Assembly: GCA_032768795.1 (NCBI GenBank) | Contig: CP136490.1 | Coordinates: forward strand, 5,766,001-5,830,000 | Direction: 5' to 3' | DNA from: Tremella fuciformis | Taxonomy: Eukaryota; Basidiomycota; Tremellomycetes; Tremellales; Tremellaceae | Length of the DNA: 64,000 nt | Shown here: positions 1-11,071 of the stretch, in pieces | Layout: every line of letters starts with the position of its first letter | Numbering within the stretch: the first letter of the stretch is position 1 | Notes under the pieces: generated by a model | Databases searched by the model: none | The model's input: only the letters and a program-made list of their open reading frames with translations | What the model was told of the DNA's origin: nothing | Made by a program: the position numbers and the translations under genes

Positions 1-266
1 CCTGCACGATTTACCTAGTGTCGCGACCAAGGAGCTCAAGGTTCATAATCACAAAGTATCAATCTTCCTTTCTCCTTTGCAATCCATCCATCTCGCGATT
101 TCCAGAGAAGCAAACAGGTCACATAGACAACATTCTCGCCACTTGACTCGAATCATTCCCTTGTTGTCAGCGTCAACTTCATTTGTCTCGTCTCGGCATT
201 GTACACTCTTCGTCAGATGTTTCGGTGAACCCCGTCAGATCTCCGTGGCCGCGCGTCACTCGCATT

Positions 267-3200
267 ATGGACCCACCCAACAGTGCGGCGAGGCCGCCTT
301 CTCCTGCTCGTGATCCCGAGCCAGGCTCGGCCTCCTCACCGACACCCACAATCAGGAGCAAGCAGCCTACTCCAAATCGCCCGGGCGTCCAAGGGTTTGC
401 CATCCCGGAGAGTACAGAGCGAGCAAACGTGGAAGGTGGAATGCGAATCATCTCTGGAGGGGCAGAGCAACAGCAGACCTTGGGCAAGGGAAGACCTGCC
501 AAGATTGACACAGAGGTACGTCAAGTATGCCCTACCCATCTTTCGGGAATGCCAGAAGAGTTGGATCATCGTGGCGTCAAAGCACGGCCCCGGATACCTC
601 CCCTTTCGACAATGTCTCAGACCACTGGTGATCTCGCTTGCTGACTTCCACACAGCGTCGGTCGCCCACGGAAGAACGCGTCCCTCCCCCATCTGGTCAA
701 AACCGCCCCGATCTCTCACCTGCTCGCGCGTCTTTCCGCTCATCCTTCGACACAGACGAGGAATTCGAGCAGCGTCGTCATCGTCCTTTGACCGCATATC
801 CAGGCGTCAACATGAGCGAGCAGACACCTAGGGCAGGCAGCAGCATGCGCGGCCCTCCTCAGACCGCGACGCTGGGCAGCAGCTACGGCTCGCCCGATGT
901 CCGACATGCGCCTAGCGGCAGCGCGGGCAGTACAGGTCCAAGGCCGACCAGGATTATGCGCAACTACACAGCTGCAGCATACCCGGCCAGCAACCCTGGC
1001 AACACTTCCTTTAACGCTAGCAACTTTGGATCAGTCTCTCGCTCCGCTTCCAGGGCCAGACCACCGATGCCTCGTGAGCAGAGCATCGGTCCAGAGGGGA
1101 TGCCAGGGCGCGCAAAGGCAGAGAACGGAGAAGACGATGAGGAAGAGGTCGTTGACAGGGGCGCTGATCTGATCAAAAGGAGGCAGCAGGAGAGGCGAGA
1201 GGCGCGACGAGCTAAGAAGCGCAAAGAAGAGCGTGAACGCCGCTTCGCCAACGGCGAAACTCCAGAGACTTCCGCGCCTCCGACAGCCGGACTTGTGGGC
1301 GAAAGCTTCGACGACCAAGTGCGTACGGCCAGGTCAGTGTCACGGAACAGAGAGAGGACCAACCAGGGAAGAAGACTCCCTAGCTCTGGTTATTTTGACC
1401 AAATGTCAGCGTTGGACCGAAGTCGTGATGGCACCACGAGCCCGTACGATGAGCTCCGCGCGCCTTCGATCTTGTCTAGCACAGACGATGACGAAGATCT
1501 GCCTTTCGACCGCCACAGTGTCTTGGATGAGCCGATCCCGGAAGATCGTCAACTGGAGACCGAAGAAGAAGCCGAGATGGAAGATGAAGACGAAGACACT
1601 GGTGACGCCACTGGTGATACCGATGAAGGCGTTACGATGAGGGACCGACAGGATGTGAGGACAACTGTGATCAAACGTCGGCGAAGCTGATCTCCCAGGC
1701 GATCAACATCGAGCATCCTTTCGGTCTGCCCATCTGGAAGCCAGCACTCTACCGCAAATCTCGCTCCGTCACGCGCAATGCAGAGTCGGCGCTGCATCTC
1801 ATCCCCTCAGCGGCGGCAGAACGCCATCTGCTTCCTGGCAACATCTTCTGGATCATCATCTTCGGCTGGTGGCTTGGAGTGGCGTGCTTGCTCGCTGCTC
1901 TGGCGGTCGGGACGGCTGAAGTGCTGGGCGGTGGGCGAGGCGGCTACGCCAAAACACTGCGCGGACTCTCTTGGTACATCGTCTGGCCTTTCGGCAAGTA
2001 CGTCGAGGGCGAAGGGGCCCCTGATCACGAGTCTACGCCGGACGAGGAATCGCTCAACCAATCCGGCGGTACTTATGGCGCTCTAAGTCAGACCGGATCG
2101 CCGATTGTCGCGAAGTTGAATCGGCACCGTGAAGCTTCGGATGGGGCGGCATCGAATCGTACGGTACGACCTGACGCACTCCAATCGTCTGCTCCCCTAT
2201 TGCATTCCGCCACTTCACCTGTCACGCCCACCAATGATTCGGCCACTACGCTTCGTCACCCACGCGAGCCGACGGTCTCATTTGCGCCTGGGACACTTGG
2301 CTCCGCGACCGGTTCTCCATTGAATTCATCTGAGAGTCAATCTCTGCTCGGTCGCGAGGGTTTCCGGCGTCCTCGGAACAAACGAGCCAAGTTCTTGGGT
2401 CGGTTCGTCTATTGGCCTGCCTTTTTCTTGCTGGTCGCACCTTTCATGCTGTTTGTCTGCACCATATGCTGGGGCCTGGTCATCACCATCCCTATGGCAA
2501 AGCTCACATGGGCGCTGCTGAAACTGCTTTACTTCCGTCCCTTGGAGATCAACTTCCGATCTGCACCTCGCATACCAGTTCCAGTGTCTCAGGAATCGTC
2601 GCCGGGCCCTTCGGACGAGAATGCCGACCTGTCCGGTTCATCGACGGCTGTGGCAGAGAACAGCTCGCCCTCTGGCTTCACCATGAAGCGAGCCAGGCTA
2701 CAAGCCGGTCAGCTCGCGCCAACTTCTGGCCCCGATTCGACCGTTCTCTTGTGCACCTATCGCGCAGTGGGTCTGCAATATTACAAATACACGGTCGGCG
2801 GCGTGAACATCATTTTCATCGACCTCCTTCCGCTCGCATTCTTCGCCATCTTCGACGGTCTCGTCCTTTTGCCCATTGTCGAACGCCGCCACGAGGCAGG
2901 CCTGCACGTCTCGCCCTTCTTGACGGCGATATCGGCTCCCATCTTCGTATTCATCCTCGGATTGGCGAGTGTCATTCCGCTGTCGTACTTCATCGGTATG
3001 GCCGTTGCGTCCATCTCGGCGCAGTCCAGTATAGGTGTCGGTGCTACGATCAACGCGACCTTTGGCTCAATCATCGAGGTCATTCTGTATGCCATTGCTC
3101 TCATGCAAGGCAAGGGGAAGCTTGTTGAGGGCTCCATCATCGGCAGTATTCTGGCCGGGGTCCTGCTCATGCCTGGGGCGAGTATGTGCTCCGGGGCGGT

Positions 3201-4803
3201 GAGGCGGAAGGAGCAGAAGTTTAATGCCAAGAGCGCAGGCGTCACCAGCACGATGCTGATAATGGCTATCATCGGCACACTGACGCCAACCATGTTCTAC
3301 CAAACCTATGGCTCGGTGCGTTGAATAATGTTCATGCTGTCTTTGGCTGATGGACAGTTTGAACTCCATTGCGAGGGATGTCCCGAGGACCCGCCAAACG
3401 CCCTGACCGAGCAGGCTCACCGGGACATGGGCTGGAAATGCGACCACTGCTACTACGAGCACCCCGACCCGATGGTCGACTCTTTCTACCAGGAAAAGGT
3501 TAAGATTCTGATGTACTTTTGCGCCGGTATCCTCTGTCTTGTGAGCAACCTACACTCCGCCGTCGTCCTGAAACTGACAACTCAGTCATATTTCATCGGT
3601 TGTCTGTTCTCCCTCAAAACGCACGCTTCACAGATCTGGACCGACCCAAAACCTCTGATGAAGCCCGAGGAATTTGCACATCTTCACCCTGCCATCAAAC
3701 AGAGTCTGCGACAGCGCATGACGCCAGAAGCGCTTCTGCATCAAGTATTACCACTTCATCGCGAGCGAGACGGCGCCGCTACGCCCCGACTGGATGGAAC
3801 ACTCAGCCCTCGGGCGACGCTCCGCGCACGCCCCGAGACTATTTACGAGCGCCGAGCAGCCAGTGGCGTCTCAAACCTACCAGCCGGCTACACGCCACTT
3901 ATTGAGGCCATCACGCAAAAGATGAAACAAGACCACCTGACACCTATCCGTTTGCCTTCGTCCCTGACTGCGCCAGCCACGGCCATCCCCGAACAGGACA
4001 TTCCCACAATGCCACTGGTCCACAAGGGGTCTGTGATTGGGTCACAAATGGGCGCAGCCGACAAGGCTCATGACGAGGGCGAGGCCCATGAAGGGGGCGG
4101 ACACGAGGGACCGAGCTGGACGAGAGAAGTCAGTACCGTGGTGCTGCTAGGCTGCACTGTTCTCTACGCAGGGATCGCTGGTCAGTTGTCCTGTGAGATA
4201 CGCGTCTGGCTCAGCTGACAGTATAGAGGTTCTTGTCGATGTTGTTGATGTCGTCCTGGCCGGATCAGGAATCGACGAGAAATTCCTCGGCTTGACTCTT
4301 TTCGCCCTCGTTCCCAACACGACCGAATTCATGAACGCCATGTCTTTTGCGCTCAATGGCAACATTGCCTTGTCCATGGAGATCGGTTCCGCCTACGCTC
4401 TACAGGTGTGCCTTGTTCAAATCCCCTTCCTTGTGGCATTTTCGGCCTTTTACGACCCCAGTAGGATGGGCGAGGAGGTGGACACGTTCACTTTGATCTT
4501 CCCTCGATGGGACGTGATCGCAATCATTCTCAGCATCTTCCTCTTGACCTATACCTACATCGAGGCGAGGGCCAATTATCACCGTGGCAGCATCCTGGTG
4601 CTTTCGTGAGTCTTCGCTCAACTGCAGTCGAACTCAAGCTGATGGACAGATACCTGGTGCTCATGATGGGATTCTACTTTGCCCCGCCGCGCTCACAGGG
4701 CGAGATCGACACCAGCATCCTCGTGCCCACGGAACACATCAGCATGGTCGTGAGCGGTATGAGCATGGGCTTGAAGACTGCATTTACCAAGCTGTGGGCG
4801 TAG
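267..4803 (+). CDS. VNX1: Vnx1-like vacuolar cation/proton exchanger (CaCA/CAX superfamily)
   Basis: Multi-exon gene read as seven exons. Introns are at about 516-655, 1656-1699, 3315-3357, 3541-3585, 4179-4226 and 4607-4649, all GT-AG. The product is about 1,390 residues; from memory yeast Vnx1 is about 900, so the N-terminus is unusually long. The first 430 or so residues are Ser/Pro/Arg-rich and disordered, with a basic Arg/Lys stretch near 1180-1250 followed by an acidic one near 1480-1640. The conserved part begins at the HPFGLPIWKPALY motif (about 1710), followed by hydrophobic helices. The first exchanger repeat carries GATINATFGSIIEVILY (about 3040) and the second carries LVPNTTEFMNAMSFALNGN (about 4310). 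These Asn/Glu motifs are the ion-binding repeats of the CAX family. The role inferred from the family is Na+/K+ or Ca2+ exchange for protons at the vacuole or an internal membrane. The substrate cannot be read from sequence. The start is the first ATG giving an open first exon. Confidence 0.88.
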
Positions 4804-5332
4804 GGAGTGTCATGTGTGTGTGAGAGAGACTGTCAGACTGGAAACACAGCTTGCATATACGATACGTTTACGAAATACTCATGACCACTGTAGCATGCAC
4901 TGTCTGTTCCCCCTTCAAAAGCCGGACCGGCTGGCCCTGGGCGGCTCGGCATGTGCGCGCAGGCACGTCGGGCCCGGTGACGTCGCCGGATCTGTGGATT
5001 CCAGGATAACTGGGCACTTTGCACAGTTTCATACCGTAAACTTTGGAGTCACGTCGCCGATGTCCAAGTGGGTTTGGGAGGAGGTATGCGAGCTGAAAGG
5101 AGCACTGAGAGGATGGTCAGATGTCTGAGGGCCGAGACTCTGGTCAGGCGGGCAGTGTCCGGCGGAGGTTTTGCCAAGAAGGAGGTATGACGTGTTGCCA
5201 CTCGGTCTGACGAATGTCATCGCACGTTTTGCCTACCCATCTTTTCCTCGGCTCGCTGGCTCATAAGACCTGCGCATCGTCTTCGCGCTATGATCACACC
5301 TGACCTGTGAACAGCAAAGGAAGACGAGCAGC
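4804..5332. other. Intergenic region, no gene seen
   Basis: About 530 bases lie between the exchanger stop and the next gene. They contain a GC-rich patch near 4920-5000 that includes a TGACGTC CRE-like heptamer near 4979. No open frame here resembles a conserved protein. It presumably holds the 3' UTR of the upstream gene and the promoter of the Sfk1-like gene. Confidence 0.5.
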
Positions 5333-6637
5333 ATGGGCGTCTCCAAGCGACCAACACGCCCCCTGTACCTCAATCAGCGCACTCTGACCTCGCACATCCG
5401 TCTGTCCTTTAACCTCTGCAATGCCTGCTCAGGAAGCTGATGCGAAGTCTTCGGCCCATACGTCCTCTTCCCGCTCGCTGCGGCTGGTACGTGGCTCGGC
5501 GGGCTGCTGGCGCTGCTAGGACTGTGGGTACATGCCGGGAAGCCGCGGTACAGGGGAGACGAGGCGAGCGTGGTGTTCATCTCGGATACAGGAGCAAACT
5601 ACAAGGTTGGTCCTCCCTCCCCCTCAAATCCTTTTGGCGCCTCTTTGCGAGGCTAGCCTCAGCATTGGGTGAGACTGAGAAGACAGACCCTGTTCATTTG
5701 CATCACTTGCGCCACTTCTGCGTGAGGCGCTTCGTTGCTCTTACGGGGATACACGGCTGATGAACAGCTTCTACATCCTCAGCCTCTTTGCCGAGCGGTG
5801 GTTGCGGCATGTGGACCGTTTGCCCACCGACTTGCGCTTTCGCGAGAAGCTCTTTGGTGAGTGTGCAGAAGAGAAGTAGAGCTGGTGTTGAGTCCAGATT
5901 GGCTCGCTATAGTCTTCTGCATCATCGGTTCGGCCGCCCTGATCCTCTTGTCCGTCGTGCGTGGCTTCAAGCGGCACAGTTTCAAGCTGAGGACAGTTCG
6001 ACGCGTTCAACCACTCGACGGTCCACTGGTCATTCACGCTCATGTTCATCGTCGCCATCGCCCTCTCGGCCATCTTCCAGACCGGGGAGATCGTAAGTCC
6101 CCACCTACTCTGCAGTCTGGATGGGCCACTGACAGTCAGTGGTCGCTGCACAAAGACCACCCCGACCGGCGCTCCCTCCTGCGCAACTCGGTCCTCAAGC
6201 TCGTCGTCGTGGGCGTGGCCATCGCCTGTGCCATAGCCTTCGGCGTGACGTACGGCCTGTGCGGCGGCGACCCGTTCGCCACGTCGCGGTTCACCGAGGG
6301 CCAGTGCGACCGCATCACCTCTGCGGCCGCCGCGCTCGAATGGGCCGTCGCCTTCATCCTCTTTGTCTACTTCTGTACGCTCGCAGCGGACCTCTGGCCG
6401 GCCGGCAAGTCGAGCCCGCGGTACATGCGCCGCCTGGCGCGCTGGCAGGAGGGGCATGTCGAGGGAGACGACTTTACGGGTCGCAAGGCCTTTGGGCGGT
6501 ATCCCGAGCGATGGCAGACGCGAGCACAGCGGATGCAGGGGGACATGGTGAGGCGCAACGAGGGCTTGTCGCCGGAAACTCAGCCAGTGCCCCGGGATAG
6601 CATGGGGAGCCAGGCGCCGATGATGCGCCAGGTGTGA
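5333..6637 (+). CDS. SFK1: Sfk1/Frag1/DRAM-family membrane protein
   Basis: The spliced product reads as a Frag1/DRAM/Sfk1 protein of six predicted membrane helices. The chain runs FGPYVLFPL..., GKPRYRGDEASVVFISD, then a 35-nt microexon at 5687-5721 coding TLFICITCATS, then FYILSLFAERWLRHVDR, WLAIVFCIIGSAALILLSV, the family signature FDAFNHSTVHWSFT, QTGEI, and a last helix before TLAADLWPA. The Asn-His-Ser-x-x-His-Trp motif and the DLWPA ending are typical of the family. In yeast Sfk1 acts at the plasma membrane in phosphoinositide (Stt4 PI4-kinase) function and lipid asymmetry; the same role here is inferred. The hydrophilic C-terminal tail of about 80 residues is probably cytosolic. The first exon (5333 to about 5400) rests on a weak donor, so the exact N-terminus is uncertain. 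Confidence 0.78.
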
Positions 6638-7006
6638 TTGTGAGCGATCCCTCCATGCATATGCATACATACATGTCGTCCTTCCAACTACTCTACTCGG
6701 CGGTGACTGACTGCCATACGAATGCTAAGGAGATGAACCGGCTATGACCCCGCGTTGTGCACTAACGGGCATGACGTAGTTCGGCTCCAAATTGCCGAAA
6801 GAGGGTAACTCGGTCTGTCCCCTCAGGGCCGAGGGACTCTCCCGCTTCATGACCGTCTCCTCCCTCCCAGTCCTCTCACTTCCCACTAGCCATCCCCGCT
6901 CCAACCCAATCTCTCTCTCACTCTCTTCCTCTCTTATACCACCACCTCCCTCTCCGCCACCCCTCCTCATCTCGTCGTCGCTGCTCATCAACCCCCGCAA
7001 CACACC
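6638..7006. promoter_or_regulatory. Promoter/5' leader with a polypyrimidine tract
   Basis: No gene is seen between the Sfk1-like stop and the Slm-like start. The last 100 or so bases before the ATG (about 6898-7005) are almost wholly C and T on the coding strand, with CTCTCT and CACC runs. Tracts like this often sit at transcription starts and leaders of well-expressed fungal genes. The function is inferred from position and composition only. Confidence 0.45.
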
Positions 7007-9272
7007 ATGAGTCGTTTCGACACGCTGTCCCGGACCGAGTCCAAGGCCGGGTCCACCATCTCGCGCAACCAGTCGCTCGTACGTCATCCCTCCCCCTCCA
7101 TCCCTCTGCTTCTCGCAGCGCAGCACCCACCTCTCACCCCCTCCGCCCCCCTCCTCCCCTTCCCCCATCCCGCCGCCGGCTTCAGCTCGTACGGTCGCTG
7201 ACGCCCAGATCAAGAAGAACACTGCCCCGCATGAGCTCAAGCCGTCCGACATCCTCATCGAGCGGTTCACCGCGTGGAAGCAGATCGTCAAGATGCTCAT
7301 CTGTCAGTGCCCCGCCGGGCGGAGGCTATGCTGTGCACCCGCTGATCCCCAGCGTACTTTGAGGGCGTCGCCGATATTGAGGCCAACACCTCCAAGGAGC
7401 TGACCAAGCTCGGCGCTGTCATCCAGGTGCCCTTCCGGCCCGGAAACCAGTTCTTGGGCGAGGGCGGCATGCAGGTGAGTCCGCCTTCAAGGCTCCCCGC
7501 CTTGCGGTTCCTGACCCCCAGGACGTCTTTTACACCATCCGCGACAAGACCCGCCTCATCGCCGACTCGCACTCGTCCCTTGCGCGCACGATCGAGTCGT
7601 CGATCGTCCAACACCTCCAGAAGCTGCGCACCGAGATCAAGGCGCACATCAAGAACGTCCAGAATGACACTGGCAAGCTCGCCGCCTCGGTCGCCCGGGA
7701 GCGTGAGCTCTCCACCAAGGCCATCGCCGACCTGAACCGCGCCATCGGTGCCGTCAACCACACGCCCATGGCTGTGTCGGCCAAGGAGGACCCCTTCGCC
7801 GTCAACATGGTCGTCCTCAAGCAGCTGCAGAAGCAGGTCAGTCGAGTGATTAGGCTCGAGCTCAACGACTGATGGTCAGGTTGGCGAGGAGAACGCCCTT
7901 CAAAAGTCGATCGTTATCATGCAGCAGAACTCTGCCCACTTCGAGGAGGGCATCGTTCGCTCGATCCAGTCCGCGTGGTCTACCTTCGACGAGTGGCAGT
8001 CGCGCATGTCCAGCTCGGTCCAGGAGACCTGGCGACAGCTTGGCGTCAACATGGCTCAGCTCATGCCCGACCGCGAGTGGATCGCCTTTGCGGCTCGCTC
8101 CGACCATCTCCTCGACCCCGAGACTCCGCTCAGGAACCCCGACATGATCGACTACCCTGGCAAGGAAGACCCCGCTGTTACCCCCGTCCACACCGGCATG
8201 CTCGAGCGCAAGAAGCGCTTCACCAAGACTTACAAGGAAGGCTTCTACGTCCTTACTCCGGCTGGCTACCTCCACGAATACGCATCGTCTGACCCGTCCA
8301 CGGCTACTCACCCTATCTGGTCTCTGTTCCTGCCTGCCTGCACGCTCGGCCCACCTTCGTCTGCTCACACTGCCAAATCGCACAAGTTCCACATCGAGGC
8401 CAGGAAAGATGGTACATCGGCTTACGGCAAGACCCCAGGTGGTCGTTCGCTTTTCGGCGCTGGCGATGCCGCTTTCACCTTCCGCGCTCGTTCGCACGAG
8501 GAGATGATGGAGGTTTGGAACGACCTTCGTATGCTCGTCGCCCGATACCTCGTTGCCAGCGAGCAGATGGAGCGCGATGGTCCCATCGCTCAGGCCGTCA
8601 GGAGTGCCGGGTGAGTAGCCAAAGTGATCCCTTTCAGGGTGTAATTGATTTTCAGGTACCAGTCCGACGAGCTCGAGGAGGACGAAGATGAGGATGGAGA
8701 GGAGGGAAGCTCCGTTGAGGCCGATGATGCCGACGAAGACATTGACGAGGCTGCCCACGATGCCGTTGTCCCGCACGACGAGGCCGACCACGAGGAAGTT
8801 CCTGCGTACGAGAACGATGGTTCGGCGCCTATTGAGGTCGGACCGAACGGTTATGCGGTACGTGACTCCCCTTTAGCTGACCAGCATTGACCCCCAGGTC
8901 GACAAGAAGAAGCCAGAGCTCGGCCCAGAAGCTGAGGTTGGCGATGGCGACAAGCCTCTGACGCGCCGTGAGGAGAAGGCACCCGCTCGCGAGGAGCCAA
9001 CAACTGGTGAGGCGTCTTCTATTGCCCTCGGCGGACAAGTGCAACCCAAGCAAGCCGGTGCAGGCGCGGCAGAGGCGAAGACTGGGGCCGAGGCGGCGGA
9101 TTCGGGCGATGTCACTGTCGAAGAGTCCCTCGGCGAGGTTGCGCAAGCTCCACCGCCGGTGTCTGGGGACTCACCTGGCCAAGCGCCGGAGCCCGAGTCG
9201 CCCGAACCGGGTCAGAAGCATACCGGCGGCATCTTCAGTCGTCTCACCGAGAACTTTTCCCGGAAGCAGTAG
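7007..9272 (+). CDS. SLM1: Slm1/Slm2-like PH-domain TORC2 effector
   Basis: The start is MSRFDTLSRTESK, directly after the pyrimidine-rich leader. Exons join to give an N-terminal helical region (about residues 30-300) with LKPSDILIERFTAWKQIVKML, LAYFEGVADIEANTSKEL and AHIKNVQNDTGKLAASVARE, matching the F-BAR-like part of Slm proteins. A PH domain follows, beginning near HTGMLERKKRFTKTYKEGFYVLTPAGYLHEY (about 8190-8280) and ending in the MMEVWNDLRMLVARY helix. The C-terminal 150 residues or so are acidic and disordered (DELEEDEDEDGEE). In yeast Slm1/2 bind PI(4,5)P2, sit at eisosomes and stress domains, and recruit TORC2 to Ypk kinases; the same role is inferred here. Introns are short, with CTGA branch sequences. 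It is clearly this family, but whether it corresponds to Slm1 or Slm2 cannot be said. Confidence 0.88.
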
Positions 9273-9633
9273 CTCTCGCTTCGCAAGGCTCAAACCGCGC
9301 GTCGCTTGCACCAAAAGCCTGGCTCCTCCCCCTTACACCTTATGACTCTTTATGACCCGTATCACTTGAGCATTCGCTGACGATTTTCTGTAGCCGACGA
9401 ATAAGTTCGCCTCACCTCATCTTGATCTCCCGAAAGCGTAGCGTTCTCACTCGAACAATTTTGTCTATACACATCTGGCCCGTTGTCTCTCTTCCTCTCT
9501 CTTCGCGTCCTCGTCTCGTACGTAGCGTGCTTATTGTCTGAAGAAACCCCGTACTCGTTAGCGTCTAATAGGAATGGAATGCAAAAGATTGAAGCGATAT
9601 GGTGATGAGGTGCATCTAGATGATAGTACGATC
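9273..9633. other. Convergent 3' intergenic region
   Basis: About 360 bases lie between two stop codons facing each other. No conserved reading frame or RNA gene is seen. It must hold both 3' UTRs. Confidence 0.5.
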
Positions 9634-10799
9634 TCATGCCTTTTTGTCTTGTCCTAGACCGGCAGCGTGATTTGTGGCTACTTGGATGGCACGAGCCATC
9701 GTTGACCTCACCCGCCCGTCCTCCATTGTTAACAGCCCAGCGATGGTGCATCCTCCCGGGGCTGCAAGTCAGTGATACAGGCCAAAGCAGGCGAAAGAAA
9801 TAGGCACTGACTGGTCACGCTGTCTTTGAGCTGGGCGGGATGCAGACCGCCATAGAGCGCCATGCGCCCCGTGCCCTGCATAGCTAGAGTCAGTACCGGC
9901 CGTGAGTGGAGGAAAGGAGCGACGTACTCTGCGCCGCCAACTCGAGCGCCTCGACTCTCGGCAGACCCATCATAACACCCCCATCCGCCATGGCCTCCAA
10001 CACCAGCGCAACAAACGCCGGGCCCGACCCCGCCAGCGCGGTGCATGCGTCAAAGTGCTTCTCGTCGAGGAACCGACACCGGCCGCACGACGTGAAGATG
10101 GCGAGCACGAGCGCGCGGTGCATGGCGTTGGACAGGGGCGTGACGACCGTCATCCCTTCGCGGATCTTGCACGGCGTGTTGGGCATCGCGCGCACCACCG
10201 TGCTGCTTTCCGGCACCCATGAGCGCAGCTGCGAGAGCGTGACGCCCGCGCAGATGGAAATGACGAGTTTGCCCTCGAGCGCGGGGGCCATGCCTTCTTC
10301 TTGCAGGATGGACCGGGCGACTTGAGGCTTCGAGCTGCACTCAGCCTCCATCTTCTCTTCTCACTATCCACTCTAGCCCAGATGGAGAGGAGAGCGGTCG
10401 AGGACTCACCACACCAGGATGACATCCGCCTTGGAGGCGCTCTCTGCGTTCCCTCCGCTGACAACTTCCACCCCGGCGCCCAGCTGGCCCATCGCCGCAA
10501 ACGTCTTGCGCAGCTTGCGCGCCGTCTCTTCCCGCCCGACAGTCGCGATGAACCGGCTGGGCAGGACGGTCTCCGGGGCGTCGAGGAACTGGCTGCTGGT
10601 GGGTGTGGAGATGCCCGACGGGGGCTCGGCGCTGGACCCGGCGTGCGGAGTGGCGAGGCGCGTTTCGAGCGAGCTGAGGACGCCGGAGAGGATCGCGATG
10701 CCCATCGTGCCGCAGCCTGGGGTGAGCACGGCTGTCTCGCAGGTAGCTCGCCGCGAGCGAGCATGAAGGCTCACCGAGCACGGCGAGTGTGTAGCCCAT
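9634..10799 (-). CDS. PRO3: Pyrroline-5-carboxylate reductase
   Basis: This catalyses the last step of proline synthesis, NAD(P)H-dependent reduction of P5C to proline. The minus-strand start MGYTLAVLG is followed by an intron and then CGTMGIAILSGVL, which completes a Gly-rich Rossmann loop. Further conserved blocks are ADVILVWCKPQ, GKLVISICAGVTL, VVRAMPNTPC, the ALAGSGPAFV block, EAMADGGVMMGLPR, and the C-terminal LHPAQLKDSVTSPGGCTIAGL joined over two introns. All the usual P5CR landmarks are present. An insert of about 40 residues, Ser/Pro-rich, lies after the nucleotide-binding loop (LATPHAGSSAEPPSG and onward). It fires away from the peroxisomal ABC transporter gene, with 272 bp between the two start codons. 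Confidence 0.94.
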
Positions 10800-11071
10800 C
10801 TTGCTCTGCTGTCCTATGTAAGAGTAGCTGGGAGCTGGAGTGGGTCGATAGGGAGGCTTGAGGCCGGTGTCAAGCTGCGGGTTGTGAATCAGATACAAAG
10901 GACAACGTCCAGTCGAAATTTCGTCCTCGCCATCGTCGGGGTCGTCCCGGTCACGCCCTGACCGGTTATCATCACCGCCAAATCTAGCCGACATCGACCC
11001 GTATCCTCTCGATGTTGAACATCTCTCCTCATTCCACCTCCTACTCGTGAAAGTTACACAAGCGAGAAACC
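10800..11071. promoter_or_regulatory. Divergent promoter between P5C reductase and ABCD transporter genes
   Basis: The two ATGs are 272 bases apart and point away from each other, so this stretch must carry both core promoters and both leaders. No clear TATA box is visible. Nothing else is recognised here. Confidence 0.5.

Noticed and set aside
5771..6670. 299-codon minus-strand open frame opposite the Sfk1-like gene
   Set aside because: His/Arg-rich composition typical of an antisense shadow; the plus strand has family motifs and splice sites.
7862..8791. 309-codon minus-strand open frame opposite the Slm-like gene
   Set aside because: The plus strand encodes a clear PH-domain protein; the antisense frame has no recognisable features.
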